A stretch of DNA of 64,000 bases from Thermocatellispora tengchongensis (GCF_014202315.1 NZ_JACHGN010000002.1:404306-468305); one strand, 5' to 3'. Shown: positions 26,952 to 35,455, counted from the first letter of the stretch. Notes: generated from the sequence alone by a model not told the origin. A program made the numbers and translations.

Positions 26952-27797
26952 ATGGGCGACAACGAGCTGGGCGACTTCCTTCGCGCGCGGCGCGAGGCCG
27001 TCTCCCCGTCCGACGTGGGACTGCCCGCCGGGTCCCGCCGCCGCACTCCCGGTCTGCGCCGCGCCGAGCTGGCCACGCTCGCCGGGATCAGCGTCGAGTA
27101 CCTCACCCGTCTGGAGCAGGGCCGCGACCGCCGCCCCTCACCCGAGATCATCGGCGCGCTCGCCGACGCCCTCGGCCTGTCCGCCGACGAGCGGGTCCAC
27201 CTGCACCGCCTGGTGAAGGTGACGACGGGCGCCGTGTGCCAGGCCGCCGAGCCGCCCGCCCGCGCCGTCCGCCCCACCGTGCTCGCGCTGCTCGACCGGC
27301 TGGAACCGGCGCCGGCCCTGGTGGTCAACCGGATCGCCGACATCCTCGCCTGCACGGCCGGGTTCCGGCGCCTCGCCGCCCCCTCGGGCCTGCTCGACTC
27401 CCGGCCGCCCAACCTCGCCCGCTACGTCTTCACCGACCCCCGCGCCCGTGCGGCCTTCCCCGACTGGGAGCACCTTGCCGACGAGCGCGCCGCCGACCTC
27501 AGGGCCGCCGCCGCCCTGGGCGACCCCCACGCCACCGCCCTGGCCCGCGAGCTGACGGTGACCGCCGGCGCGCCGTTCGGCGACCGCTTCCACTCCTCGG
27601 GCACGCTCCCCGCGCGCACCGGAGTCGAGCGCTGGGCGCACCCGGTGGCCGGCGAGCTGCTGCTGGCGTACGAGAGCCTGGAGCTCCCCGGCACCGACGA
27701 GCAACGCCTGCTCGTCTACCTCCCCGCCGACGACGCCGCGTCGGCCACGCTCGCCCTCCTCACCGAGGCCCGCCCCACCGCCGCCGCGTACCAGTAG
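26952..27797 (+). CDS. XRE-family regulator with MmyB-like ligand domain
   Basis: A 281-residue transcription regulator. The N-terminal helix-turn-helix carries the group's hallmark segments LGDFLRARR, TPGLRRAELATLAGISVEY and TRLEQGRDRRPSPE. The remainder is the MmyB-like domain with LVVNRIADILACTAGF, NLARYVFTDPRARAAFPDWE and HPVAGELLLAYESLELPG. In studied relatives this domain binds a lipid-like ligand. Divergent from the aldo/keto reductase operon, its likely target. It appears to be translated from a leaderless transcript. Confidence 0.92.
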   Translation: MGDNELGDFLRARREAVSPSDVGLPAGSRRRTPGLRRAELATLAGISVEYLTRLEQGRDRRPSPEIIGALADALGLSADERVHLHRLVKVTTGAVCQAAEPPARAVRPTVLALLDRLEPAPALVVNRIADILACTAGFRRLAAPSGLLDSRPPNLARYVFTDPRARAAFPDWEHLADERAADLRAAAALGDPHATALARELTVTAGAPFGDRFHSSGTLPARTGVERWAHPVAGELLLAYESLELPGTDEQRLLVYLPADDAASATLALLTEARPTAAAYQ

Positions 27798-27934
27798 ACC
27801 GCCCCGCCCCGCACGCACGCGCACAGGGGCCGTGCCTTGAGTCGGTCCCCAGGGGCCGCAACAAAGTCGGAGCCCCTGGTATGGATCTGTCTGCCCGCCC
27901 ATCGCTCGGGCGTCACAATGGTGTCCGCGGCCAT
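27716..27934 (-). CDS. Possible small protein with a strong ribosome binding site
   Basis: A 72-codon frame whose ATG at 27934 is preceded by GAAGGAGGA at ideal spacing, which is why I list it. The first 35 residues (MAADTIVTPERWAGRQIH and on) look protein-like; the rest becomes Ala/Arg/Val-rich. Its 3' end runs 82 bases into the XRE regulator gene on the other strand. It may be the truncated start of a longer lost gene. Function unknown and existence uncertain. Confidence 0.3.
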   Translation of the reverse strand: MAADTIVTPERWAGRQIHTRGSDFVAAPGDRLKARPLCACVRGGAVYWYAAAVGRASVRRASVADAASSAGR

Positions 27935-28109
27935 CGCCTGTCCTCCTTCGATCTTGATCGTTCGCACTCCGAAGGGTCACGCGATGGCCGTCACCATTTC
28001 GCCCCGCCACGCCCGGGACCAGGCCGAACTCGCGCACCACTCCCAGAGACGCACCCCGCGCCGGCCCGCGCACGCCCGCCCTTCGACGTGTGGCGCAGCC
28101 GGTCCCAAA

Positions 28110-28640
28110 GGGTGCACGCGAGAAGCCGCCCCCACCGGCACAGGCGAGGGCGGCCCGGAGAGGCGGGCCGGCAGGAGGCGGTGCATGGGGGGCGAGGAGG
28201 GCGACGCGGCGCAGGCCGCATTCCCGCAGCCAGGTGTCATAGTCGGCGATGGTGTGGGAGGCGCCGCCGCGGGGGTGGCGAGCATGCTGGCGCGAACAGG
28301 ATGTGGTCGGCGATAGCCACCAGGCCGTCGGGGGAGAGGGCGGCAGCGGCCCTGGCCAAGAGGGAGCGGGCCGAGGCGGCGGTCTGCAGGTGGAAGATCC
28401 CGGCGGAGAACACCCGGTCGAAGCCGTCCCAGTCGTCGGCCCAGAAGTCCAGCCCCCGGGGGTGAACCGGGAGTCCACGCCGAGCTGGGCGCTCGGCACC
28501 GCGGCCAGGCGCAGGATGTGGGGCACGTCCACGCCCACCGCCGAGAGGGCGGAGAACCGCGTGAGCATGAGGTGGCTGTACAGGCCGGTGCCGCAGCCGA
28601 CCTCCACCACCACCCGCCGTCCCGGGGCGCCGGCCACCGG
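28110..28640 (-). pseudogene. Broken SAM-dependent methyltransferase gene
   Basis: Reading down the minus strand, one frame gives VVVEVGCGTGLYSHLMLTRF and AVGVDVPHILRLAAVPS, the SAM-binding start of a class I methyltransferase. Near 28458 the match moves to another frame (FWADDWDGFDRVFSAGIFHL and ALSPDGLVAIADHILF). Near 28275 it returns to the first frame (TIADYDTWLRECGLRRVALL). Both changes fall in C/G runs. No methyltransferase N-terminal domain or clear start is present, so it is truncated as well. Either a decayed gene or a gene fragment with two sequencing indels. It lies directly after the S4 protein gene. Confidence 0.65.
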
Positions 28641-28694
28641 CGGCCACGGCCGGGCGGCCGCGGGTTCAGCCCGGAACGCTCGGGATGCGGCAGA

Positions 28695-29105
28695 TCACTC
28701 CGGACGGCCCCGGCGGCCCCGTCGTTCGGCCGTGGTGCGCCCGAACAGCTTCTCGATGCTGCGGCGCTCGCGCTTGGTGGGACGCCCCGCGCCACGATCG
28801 CGTACCGCGACCGCGACCTCCTCGAGCGGAGGCGGCGGCGGGCTCTTGTCGATGTAGCACTCGGCGGCCACGGGCGCGCCGACGCGCTTGGTGATGATGC
28901 GGGAGACGACCACGACGCGTTCGCGCCCCTCGTGGCGGAGACGCACCTCGTCCCCGATCCGGATCGCGTGCGCCGGCTTGACCCGCACCCCGTTGACCCT
29001 GACGTGCCCGCCGCGGCACGCGTCGGACGCGATCGAACGGGTCTTGGTCAGCCGCACCGACCAGATCCAGCTGTCCACCCGAGCGCTCACCTGCTCACCC
29101 GTCAC
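28695..29105 (-). CDS. S4-domain RNA-binding protein, Hsp15-like
   Basis: A 136-residue protein with an N-terminal S4 domain: VDSWIWSVRLTKTRSIASDA, then GGHVRVNGVRVKPAHAIRIGD. This is the pattern of Hsp15-type proteins that bind ribosomal RNA on stalled large subunits. The C terminus is basic (RPTKRERRSIEKLFGR), as usual in the family. The ORF is open further upstream. GTG at 29105 is the best start by family length, although its ribosome binding site is weak and GTG 18 bases later is possible. Confidence 0.87.
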   Translation of the reverse strand: MTGEQVSARVDSWIWSVRLTKTRSIASDACRGGHVRVNGVRVKPAHAIRIGDEVRLRHEGRERVVVVSRIITKRVGAPVAAECYIDKSPPPPPLEEVAVAVRDRGAGRPTKRERRSIEKLFGRTTAERRGRRGRPE

Positions 29106-29260
29106 CCCGCCACTGTACTGCGGCAGCGCGCACCACCGTCCCGTGCCGCGGCCTGCCCACACCGGTCATCCATGGGGGCTTCTGGAGAGCGCCCCTGGTG
29201 AGCAGGCGCCGTGGTCTCTCAGCGGCGCCTGCCTTTCGACGGGTCAGAACACGAGTCGGG

Positions 29261-29929
29261 TCAGAACACCGAGTCGCAGTCGAGGGCCGAGTCGTTGGCG
29301 TCGATGTCGGCCTTGTCTCCGCGGTCGAAGACGCCGTCGCCGCAGCGGATGATGTCGCGCAGGCCGTCGTCGGCGTTGATGGTGTCGGCGTTGAGGCCGC
29401 CGTACGCGGTGTCGCGGCCCAGGCCGTCGTCGATGTTGATCTCGTCCTGGCCGGCCTCGCCGTAGACGACGTCGTTTCCGTCACCGACGTCTTCGATGGT
29501 GTCGTCACCGATGCCGCCGCGAACGGTGTCGGTTCCGTCGCCGGTGGAGATCTCGTCGTCGCCCGCGCCCCCTTCCACGTGGTAGGGGACGGTGCTGAGC
29601 GCGGTCAGCAGGTCGGCCTCGTCGCGCAGGTAGACGTTGACGCGGCTGGCGACGGCGACATCGCACAGTACGCCGGTGCCGGCGTTGTTGTTGAAGGTCG
29701 TGCACAGGTCGGCGTTCTCGGTGACCGGGGCGGCGATGTCCACGAACCTGATCTGGTCGCCGACGCGGGTGATGGTGAGCCTGTTGGCGACGTTCGCGCC
29801 GGCGGTGAAGGTCAGGCCGTCGTCGCCGAGGCTGACCGTGCCCGCCGCCGCGGCGTGGGCCGGGCCCGTGATGAACGTGACGCCCGCCACCAGTAAGGCG
29901 GCGACCGATGGTCCCGTGATGACTCGCAT
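29261..29929 (-). CDS. Secreted RTX-like calcium-binding protein
   Basis: A 222-residue exported protein. The signal peptide (MRVITGPSVAALLVAG to GPAHA) is followed by a domain with two cysteines (DLCTTFNN and GVLCDVA). Then come acidic glycine repeats of RTX type: EGGAGDDEISTG, RGGIGDDTIED, YGEAGQDEI and YGGLNADTINADDGL. The glycine/aspartate turns would form a short parallel beta-roll binding Ca2+. An extra ATG-containing extension upstream to 30082 is open but lacks a signal-peptide start, so I use 29929, after an AGGGGG site. Role unknown. Confidence 0.85.
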   Translation of the reverse strand: MRVITGPSVAALLVAGVTFITGPAHAAAAGTVSLGDDGLTFTAGANVANRLTITRVGDQIRFVDIAAPVTENADLCTTFNNNAGTGVLCDVAVASRVNVYLRDEADLLTALSTVPYHVEGGAGDDEISTGDGTDTVRGGIGDDTIEDVGDGNDVVYGEAGQDEINIDDGLGRDTAYGGLNADTINADDGLRDIIRCGDGVFDRGDKADIDANDSALDCDSVF

Positions 29930-30320
29930 GCGGAAGATCCCCCTCAGAAGCCGGGACATGGAACACGAGGACGTTCGCAGAGCGGCAGGCGGCACACCGC
30001 GCACTATTGCGCGCTCCTTCTGGGCACCGATACCTGGACTGGAGGGCCGGCCTGTGGTCCGGCCGTCGTCCGGCCTTGTCAAGGGGCGGGGGGAGGCACA
30101 GAATGAAAGTGTGACCGGCCGGTGAGGTGAGCACCGGAGACAGCAGCCCAGACCAGGGCGTCGCCGCGGCGGGGCCCGGATCGTGGCGGCCTACCATGTA
30201 CAGACGACCCGCTACCGATGAACGTGTCGTGTCCTTGTCCGGCGGCGGTGGCGTAGATCCGCATCTCGTTGACGTGCGCCGGGGGACGATCCCGCCCATG
30301 AGGGGCCCGGGTGTCCGATC
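29930..30320. other. Divergent intergenic region
   Basis: Separates the RTX-like gene (leftwards) from the decarboxylase-like gene (rightwards). It contains the palindrome ACCGGCCGGT near 30114-30123 and otherwise no supported gene. Promoters for both neighbours must lie here, but I cannot place them with confidence. Confidence 0.5.
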
Positions 30321-31247
30321 ATGATTCTCTTCTCGCGGCGCAGGCGTACCGCCGGCCGCTTCGCCAACGTTGACGGCATTCCGTTCCGGATGCCGGTGGA
30401 GACGCGGGGCAGTCCGGCGCTGCTGGCCGTGTACCCGATCGAGCCGGAGGGCACGCGGGCGGTGCTCCCGGAGGAGTTGCATCCGTGCCGGGTGCGCGGC
30501 AAGGGGCTGCTGGTGATCGCGGTCGTCGACTACCGGGACACCACGATCGGCAGCTACGTCGAGTTCTGCATCGGAGTCCTGTGCACCAGGGGAGCGCGGC
30601 CGGCGCCGCCGCTGTCGCCGCTCCTGCTCGGCCGGGCCTTCGGCACCGGCCTGTACATCTACGACCTGCCGGTGAGCACCGAGATCTCGGTGAAGGGCGG
30701 CCTGGGCATCTGGGGCATGCCCAAGCGGCAGGCCAACCTGGACTTCGTCGTCGGCGACACCACGGTGAGCAGCCAGTACGACCTCGACGGGCAGATCGTC
30801 ATGCGAGTGGACGTACCCCGCCCGGCCGGGGCGTGGCTGCCGTTGCGGTTCAACGGCGTCGGGTACGGCTGCTTCCGCGGCATGCTGGCCAAGTCGTCGA
30901 TCTCGCTGCGCGGCCGGATGGGCGTGACCCTCGGAGGAGGGCCGGGCAGCCGGCTTCTCATCGGCGACCACGAGCGGGTGGCGTGGCTGAAGGGCCTGGG
31001 CGTGCCGGAGGAGCGGCCGCTGCTGACCGCCTTCATCCCGTCCATGCGCGGAACACTGGACGATCACGTGGAGACGTGGTTCCTCACCTCGGCCTCCCGG
31101 CCCCCGCCCCCGAGGGAGGGCCTGGACAGCGTGGTCGGCCTGGGGCTGTCGCAGGACCGGCTGCCGCCCCCCGACCGTGTCCACAGCGACCGCCTGCTGG
31201 CGGCGCGCGGAACGCGTGAACCGATCGGACGGGGGGTGGCCTCGTGA
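30321..31247 (+). CDS. Acetoacetate decarboxylase-family protein
   Basis: A 308-residue member of the acetoacetate decarboxylase-like superfamily. Family members use a Schiff-base lysine to act on beta-keto acids, or have diverged to other chemistry. Visible family segments are YPIEPEGTRAVLPEELHP, GSYVEFCIGVLC and the signature ISVKGGLGIWGMPKRQANL, with lysines at the catalytic region. The C-terminal 40 residues are low-complexity. The stop overlaps the GTG start of a patatin-like gene (GTGA), so the two form a coupled pair, probably acting on related lipid substrates. Confidence 0.82.
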   Translation: MILFSRRRRTAGRFANVDGIPFRMPVETRGSPALLAVYPIEPEGTRAVLPEELHPCRVRGKGLLVIAVVDYRDTTIGSYVEFCIGVLCTRGARPAPPLSPLLLGRAFGTGLYIYDLPVSTEISVKGGLGIWGMPKRQANLDFVVGDTTVSSQYDLDGQIVMRVDVPRPAGAWLPLRFNGVGYGCFRGMLAKSSISLRGRMGVTLGGGPGSRLLIGDHERVAWLKGLGVPEERPLLTAFIPSMRGTLDDHVETWFLTSASRPPPPREGLDSVVGLGLSQDRLPPPDRVHSDRLLAARGTREPIGRGVAS

Positions 31248-32182
31248 AAAGATCACTCGTTCTGGCCGGAGGCGGCGCGAAGATCGGCTGGGCGTCCGGC
31301 GTCCTTCAGGTGCTGATGGAGGAGTCGGACCTGGAGTTCGACCACATCGACGCCACCAGCGGGTCGGTCTTCAATCTGGGCATGCTGCTGTCGGGCCGCT
31401 CCGCCGGGGAGATCGCCGAAGCCTGGGGGAACCTGTCGCCCCGGGAGTTCCTCTCCTTCCACCCGTGGTGGCGCTACCTGGCGTTCTGGACGCTGCCGTC
31501 GCTGCTCACGCAGGACGCGGCGGTGCGCCGGATCCTCCCCAAGTGGGGCATAGACCTGGCGAAGGTGCGAACCTGCCGCCAGGTCAACGGGCATCCGGTG
31601 ACCGCCACCTTCAACGTGGTGGACTTCACCACCAAGCGGATCAAGACGATTCCGCACGAGCAGATGGATCTCGACTACTTCCTCGCCGTCGACGCGGTGC
31701 CGGGCGTGGTGCCGCCGGTGGCCAAGGACGGCACGCTGTACGTCGACGCCTTGCTGCTCAAGGACGCCAACCTCGCCGAAGCCGTACGGCAGGGCGCCGA
31801 GGAGATCTGGGTCATCTGGGCGATAGAGGACCGGCCCGAGTGGCGGGGCGGATTCTGGAACCACCTCGGGCACATCTTCGAGATCTGCGCCACGGGCAAC
31901 CTCAAGCGCGAACTCGACCGCATAGCGGAGGTCAACGAGCACGTGGCGGCCGGGACCGCCGAGCCGGGGCAGCGCCACGTCACCGTGCACATCGTACGGC
32001 CCCGGCACCCCATCCCCGTCGGCTACCTGTTCTTCCGCGGCAGGCGGCAGATGCGCCCCACGATCGAGGCCGGCCGGATCGCGGCCCGGGAGTACCTCGG
32101 CAGGACGGGGCACCTGCGCCGTGCGGCCCCGGCGGGCGCCGCACGGACCCCGCGGCCGGAATCCGCGAGAGCCGCACCATGA
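31244..32182 (+). CDS. Patatin-like phospholipase family protein with unusual motifs
   Basis: A 312-residue patatin-fold protein. The oxyanion loop is LVLAGGGAKIGWASGVL. The nucleophile serine should be Ser39 in DATSGSVFN, where the normal GTSAG elbow is changed. The dyad aspartate is probably in LYVDALLL, where the usual Asp-Gly-Gly/Ala reads Asp-Ala-Leu. It may still hydrolyse an acyl ester, or may be an altered family member. It starts with GTG overlapping the upstream stop codon. The tail (after about residue 285) is Arg/Ala/Pro-rich and basic. Confidence 0.83.
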   Translation: MKRSLVLAGGGAKIGWASGVLQVLMEESDLEFDHIDATSGSVFNLGMLLSGRSAGEIAEAWGNLSPREFLSFHPWWRYLAFWTLPSLLTQDAAVRRILPKWGIDLAKVRTCRQVNGHPVTATFNVVDFTTKRIKTIPHEQMDLDYFLAVDAVPGVVPPVAKDGTLYVDALLLKDANLAEAVRQGAEEIWVIWAIEDRPEWRGGFWNHLGHIFEICATGNLKRELDRIAEVNEHVAAGTAEPGQRHVTVHIVRPRHPIPVGYLFFRGRRQMRPTIEAGRIAAREYLGRTGHLRRAAPAGAARTPRPESARAAP

Positions 32183-32211
32183 AGACCCTCCGGGCCGGCT
32201 GACGCGGTGGC

Positions 32212-33963
32212 TCACCATCCGGCGGTGACGCGGACGTCGTCGAAGGACGCGGTGGCGTTGTACGTGGCCAGCGCGATCTTGCCGCCGGTGTGGCTGCGGT
32301 CCACCGCGGTCAGTTCCTGGACGCCGTTGACCGCGAACGCGAGCGCGTCGCCGTTGAGGGTGGCGGTGAAGGTGTACGCGGTCCCGGGGCTCAGCGTGTA
32401 CGGCTTGCTCGCCAGCACCGTGGCGACCCCGCCGACCCGTTTCATGATGTGCAGCACCCCGTTGGAGTAGTTGAACCCGTAGCGGTTGCCGGCATCGGTG
32501 TAGCGGGCGCTGATGCCCAGGGCCGGGTTGGCGCCGTAGCCGAGAGGTTTGATCGAGGCCCGCACGGTGTAGTCCGTCCAGGTGCTCTGGCCGGCCGTGG
32601 AGATGTTGTTGCCCGCGAGGGCCGCCTGCCGGTATCGCGTGGTGCCGTCGGTGACCGGCGACCAGCTCCCGCCCGCCGGGGCCCACCCGGCGGCGTCGCC
32701 GTCCTCGAAGTCGTCGGAGAAGAGGGTGGGGCCCCCGGTGGAGACGCCGATGTACAGCTCGTGCGCCGAGAGCGCGTTCAGGTAGAGGTAGTCGGTGCCG
32801 GCGGAGGTGTAGCCCGACAGGCTCTTGAGCCGGTGCCCGCCGGTGAGCTGCTGCGGGGCCGTCCAGCTCGCACCGCCGTCGGACGACGCCCGCAACTGGA
32901 CGTTCTGCGCCGCGTCGGGGAAGTAGTAGCGGGTGACGCCGCCGGAGTGGGTGATCCAGGGCTTGTCCGGATGGCTGTAGCCGGTGGACATGGTGGTCAC
33001 CGCCCACCGGTCGCCGGTCCAGCGGGAGAGCCGGTGCTGCATGCCGGCGGTCGTGCCGTCCACGGAGTAGTCGAAGGCGATGAGCGGCCGCCCTTCGCCG
33101 TCCACAGTGATCTTGGCGCCCTGGACGCCCCACTGGTCCCAGGTCTCCTCGGCCCGCATCGGCTGGTGGACGTCGGAGTTGGCGCGGGTGATCGGCAGTT
33201 CCTGCCGCGCCCCGCCGGCCTGGTAGAAGGTGTCGTCGGCCGGGCTGTAGCGGACGTAGGAGCCCATGTGCCGCTCGGGGCGCGGCTGGACCTTGGCCCA
33301 TTCGAAGGCGATGTGCAGGTCGCCGGCGCCGTCGGCGACCATCGCGTTGGGGTAGAACGTGTAGCCGGTCTCGTTGCCGAAGCGTTCGATCAGCGACCAC
33401 GTGTCGGTGGAGTCGCGCCACCGGTAGAGCTCGCCGTAGCGGCCCCGGGACCGGATCAGCAGGTACACGTCGCCGTTCGGGGTCGTGGCCAGGATGGGGT
33501 AGGTGAAGGCGTTGTACGGCGCGATGGACGCGATCTCGCCGCTGCGGTCGGTCCAGCCTCCCGTCACACTGCCGGGCACGTTGCCGCGCTTGTACCGCAT
33601 CGGGTTGTCGTGCATGCCGTAGAAGGCGTGGATGTAGCCGTCACCGTCCACGGCGATCGACGGCTGCGTGTGTCCCGCGTCGGCCACGATCCCGGTGTCC
33701 ACGATCGCCGAGGTCCAGGTGCCGCCGGCGCCGCGCCTGGCCACCACCACGTTGAGGTCGGCGTCGAGGTAGGTGACGTACGTCGCGCCGTCCACGTGGA
33801 CGATGGGGGTCCACCAGCCCGCACCCGAGCTGGTCGGGTGCGTGGTGGCCGGCACCTGGACGGTGTGCAGCGCGGCCGCGTGCGCGGGCGCCGTGACGAC
33901 GGTGACGAGGATCGCGGCCGCCGCCGCGAGTACGGTGAGCGCGCGCGATGGGGGGCGTGGCAT
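32212..33963 (-). CDS. Secreted BNR-repeat protein, probable polysaccharide-active enzyme
   Basis: A 583-residue exported protein. The signal peptide runs to TAPAHA (about residue 31). Residues about 45-405 are a BNR-4 type beta-propeller with repeated aromatic/Asp turns (TQPSIAVDGDGYIHAFYGMH, PNAMVADGAGDLHIAFEW, AKITVDGEGRPLIAFDY). This group includes sialidase-like proteins and ulvan lyases. Residues about 415-583 are a concanavalin-like domain (LFSDDFEDGDAAGW to ASFDDVRVTAGW), like the end of the system 1 secreted enzyme. GAAGGAGG precedes ATG 33963. It is divergent from a LacI regulator that precedes an importer and a GH3 gene, so it is the likely outside enzyme of that pathway. Confidence 0.85.
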   Translation of the reverse strand: MPRPPSRALTVLAAAAAILVTVVTAPAHAAALHTVQVPATTHPTSSGAGWWTPIVHVDGATYVTYLDADLNVVVARRGAGGTWTSAIVDTGIVADAGHTQPSIAVDGDGYIHAFYGMHDNPMRYKRGNVPGSVTGGWTDRSGEIASIAPYNAFTYPILATTPNGDVYLLIRSRGRYGELYRWRDSTDTWSLIERFGNETGYTFYPNAMVADGAGDLHIAFEWAKVQPRPERHMGSYVRYSPADDTFYQAGGARQELPITRANSDVHQPMRAEETWDQWGVQGAKITVDGEGRPLIAFDYSVDGTTAGMQHRLSRWTGDRWAVTTMSTGYSHPDKPWITHSGGVTRYYFPDAAQNVQLRASSDGGASWTAPQQLTGGHRLKSLSGYTSAGTDYLYLNALSAHELYIGVSTGGPTLFSDDFEDGDAAGWAPAGGSWSPVTDGTTRYRQAALAGNNISTAGQSTWTDYTVRASIKPLGYGANPALGISARYTDAGNRYGFNYSNGVLHIMKRVGGVATVLASKPYTLSPGTAYTFTATLNGDALAFAVNGVQELTAVDRSHTGGKIALATYNATASFDDVRVTAGW

Positions 33964-33997
33964 CGCGGGCACCTCCTTCACTGGTCCAAGGGGGGGT

Positions 33998-34077
33998 TCC
34001 TGGTACGTATCAGGAGCGCGGGCCGGTTCACTGGCTCGTATCAGCAGATCGTGATCCCGGCACGGATCTCGTGTCAA
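33998..34077 (-). promoter_or_regulatory. Promoter and two LacI-type operators of the BNR gene
   Basis: On the minus strand TTGACA (34077-34072), 18 bases and CACGAT (34053-34048) form a likely promoter. Two related palindromes follow downstream: CTGGCTCGTATCAG (34031-34044) and the longer TCCTGGTACGTATCAGGA (33998-34015). Both match the site in front of the regulator gene. Confidence 0.7.
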
Positions 34078-34116
34078 TGGTTACCGGAACATTGCCGGTG
34101 GATAACGCCAGGGCAC

Positions 34117-34205
34117 TTGACAGCCGGCCGCGGGCTCGTCACGATCGGGGGCCAACACGTAGCAGCAGCATCCATCCGACCGATCCGGTCGCTGATACGA
34201 ATCAG
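34117..34205 (+). promoter_or_regulatory. Promoter and operator of the second LacI regulator gene
   Basis: TTGACA (34117-34122), 17 bases and CACGAT (34140-34145) form a likely promoter. The near-palindrome CTGATACGAATCAG (34192-34205) runs into the AGGAG ribosome binding site (34204-34208), so bound repressor would limit expression of its own gene. Confidence 0.7.
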
Positions 34206-34215
34206 GAGACGGTTC

Positions 34216-35253
34216 ATGGCGGGCGTACGCAGGCGCGTACCGCGGCAGGCCGATGTGGCACGGCTGGCAGGGGTGTCACAGGCGACGGTCTCGGCCGTCA
34301 TCAACGGGCGGGCCCGTGAGTCGGGCATCCCGGAGCAGACGGTCCGGCGCGTCGAGGACGCGGTGCGGCAGCTCGGCTACGTCGCGAACGCGGCCGCCCG
34401 CAGCCTGAAGGGCAAGGGCAACCGGCTCATCGGGGTGCACTCCTTCGAGTCGATGTTCCCGATCGACCAGCTCGACTTCTACCACGAGTTCCTGACCGGC
34501 ATCGAGCAGCAGGCCGTCGCCGACGGCTACGACCTGGTCCTGTTCGCCTCCACCGAGTCGGCCGACGGACGACGGCACATCTACCGCGACGGGACGAACC
34601 GGCTCGCCCTGGCCGACGGCAGCGTGCTCATCGGTGTCGAGCACAACGCCTCCGACCTCGCCCGCCTGGCGGGCGAGGGCTATCCGTTCGTGCACATAGG
34701 GCGTCGTACCGTGCCCGGGGCGGACATCTCCTGGGTCAGCGCCGACTACGCGACGGCGACCGCCGACATCGTCGCCAGGCTCGCCGGCCTCGGCCACCGC
34801 AGGATCGGCTACATCACCTGCGCCGACCGGGTGGACGTCCACCTGGACAAGGAGGCCGGCTATCGCACGGGATGCGCCGCCGCCGGGCTGCCGGAACTCA
34901 TGTACGTCATAGACCCCGGGCACGTGGACGACGCGTGGCTCGACGCCGTGCTCGCCACCGGGCTGACCGCACTGCTCCTGGAAGGCGCCGAGATCGCCAC
35001 GCTGGTCGCGGCGCTGCTCGACGCGCGCGGGCTCACCGTGCCCGGCGACCTGTCGGCGGTGGTCCTGGTCAACCTCCCCGCCGTCGGCGCGCCCCGCTGG
35101 AGCTCCCTGCGCATACCGCGCAACGAGATGGGACGGGTCGCGGTGAAGCTGCTCATCGACCTGCTCGCCGATCCCGCTCCGGCACCCGCCCGGCACGTTC
35201 TCCTGCCCTGCGAGCAACTGGACGACATCACGATCGGCCCGCCCAAGGGCTGA
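34216..35253 (+). CDS. LacI-family transcriptional regulator (system 2)
   Basis: A 345-residue repressor with a LacI helix-turn-helix (QADVARLAGVSQATVSAVIN) and hinge (YVANAAARSLKG), then the sugar-binding core (LIGVHSFESMFPIDQLDFY, ISWVSADYATATADIVARLAGLGHRRIGYIT). The closing region, LSAVVLVNLPAVGAPRWSSL, replaces the usual GYDD motif. AGGAG lies seven bases before the ATG. It precedes the importer, FAD oxidoreductase and GH3 genes on the same strand and is divergent from the BNR enzyme. Three related operators in the intergenic region are its probable targets. Confidence 0.92.
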   Translation: MAGVRRRVPRQADVARLAGVSQATVSAVINGRARESGIPEQTVRRVEDAVRQLGYVANAAARSLKGKGNRLIGVHSFESMFPIDQLDFYHEFLTGIEQQAVADGYDLVLFASTESADGRRHIYRDGTNRLALADGSVLIGVEHNASDLARLAGEGYPFVHIGRRTVPGADISWVSADYATATADIVARLAGLGHRRIGYITCADRVDVHLDKEAGYRTGCAAAGLPELMYVIDPGHVDDAWLDAVLATGLTALLLEGAEIATLVAALLDARGLTVPGDLSAVVLVNLPAVGAPRWSSLRIPRNEMGRVAVKLLIDLLADPAPAPARHVLLPCEQLDDITIGPPKG

Positions 35254-35304
35254 CCGAGCCGAACCCACCCCGGCCGCGGGCGAGCCCGCCCGCGGCCCGA
35301 TCCC

Positions 35305-35444
35305 CCCTGCTCCGGAAAGCGATCCCCTGCTCCGAAAAGCGATCCCCTGCTCCGAAAGCGACCCTGCTCCGGAAACGACCCTGCTCCGGAAACGACCCTG
35401 CTCCGGAAAGCGACCCCGCTCCGGAAAGACCCTGCTCCAGAAAG
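35305..35444 (+). repeat. Eight tandem copies of a 17-20 bp CTGCTCCGGAAA unit
   Basis: The core CTGCTCCGGAAA, with minor changes, is repeated about eight times with spacers such as GCGATCC or CGACC. It fills the 200-base gap between the LacI gene and the binding-protein gene, and the last copy merges into the ribosome binding site AAAGGAGG. The core contains TCCGGA, itself a palindrome. Confidence 0.9.
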
Positions 35445-35455
35445 GAGGCCAGGAC

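Noticed and set aside
27837-28316. 159-codon plus-strand frame in the gap after the XRE gene
   Set aside because: It lies opposite the methyltransferase remnant and has no domain; composition suggests a shadow.
35305-35444. Possible CRISPR array
   Set aside because: The units are 17-20 bases, with only 5-8 variable bases between cores, far shorter than real spacers.
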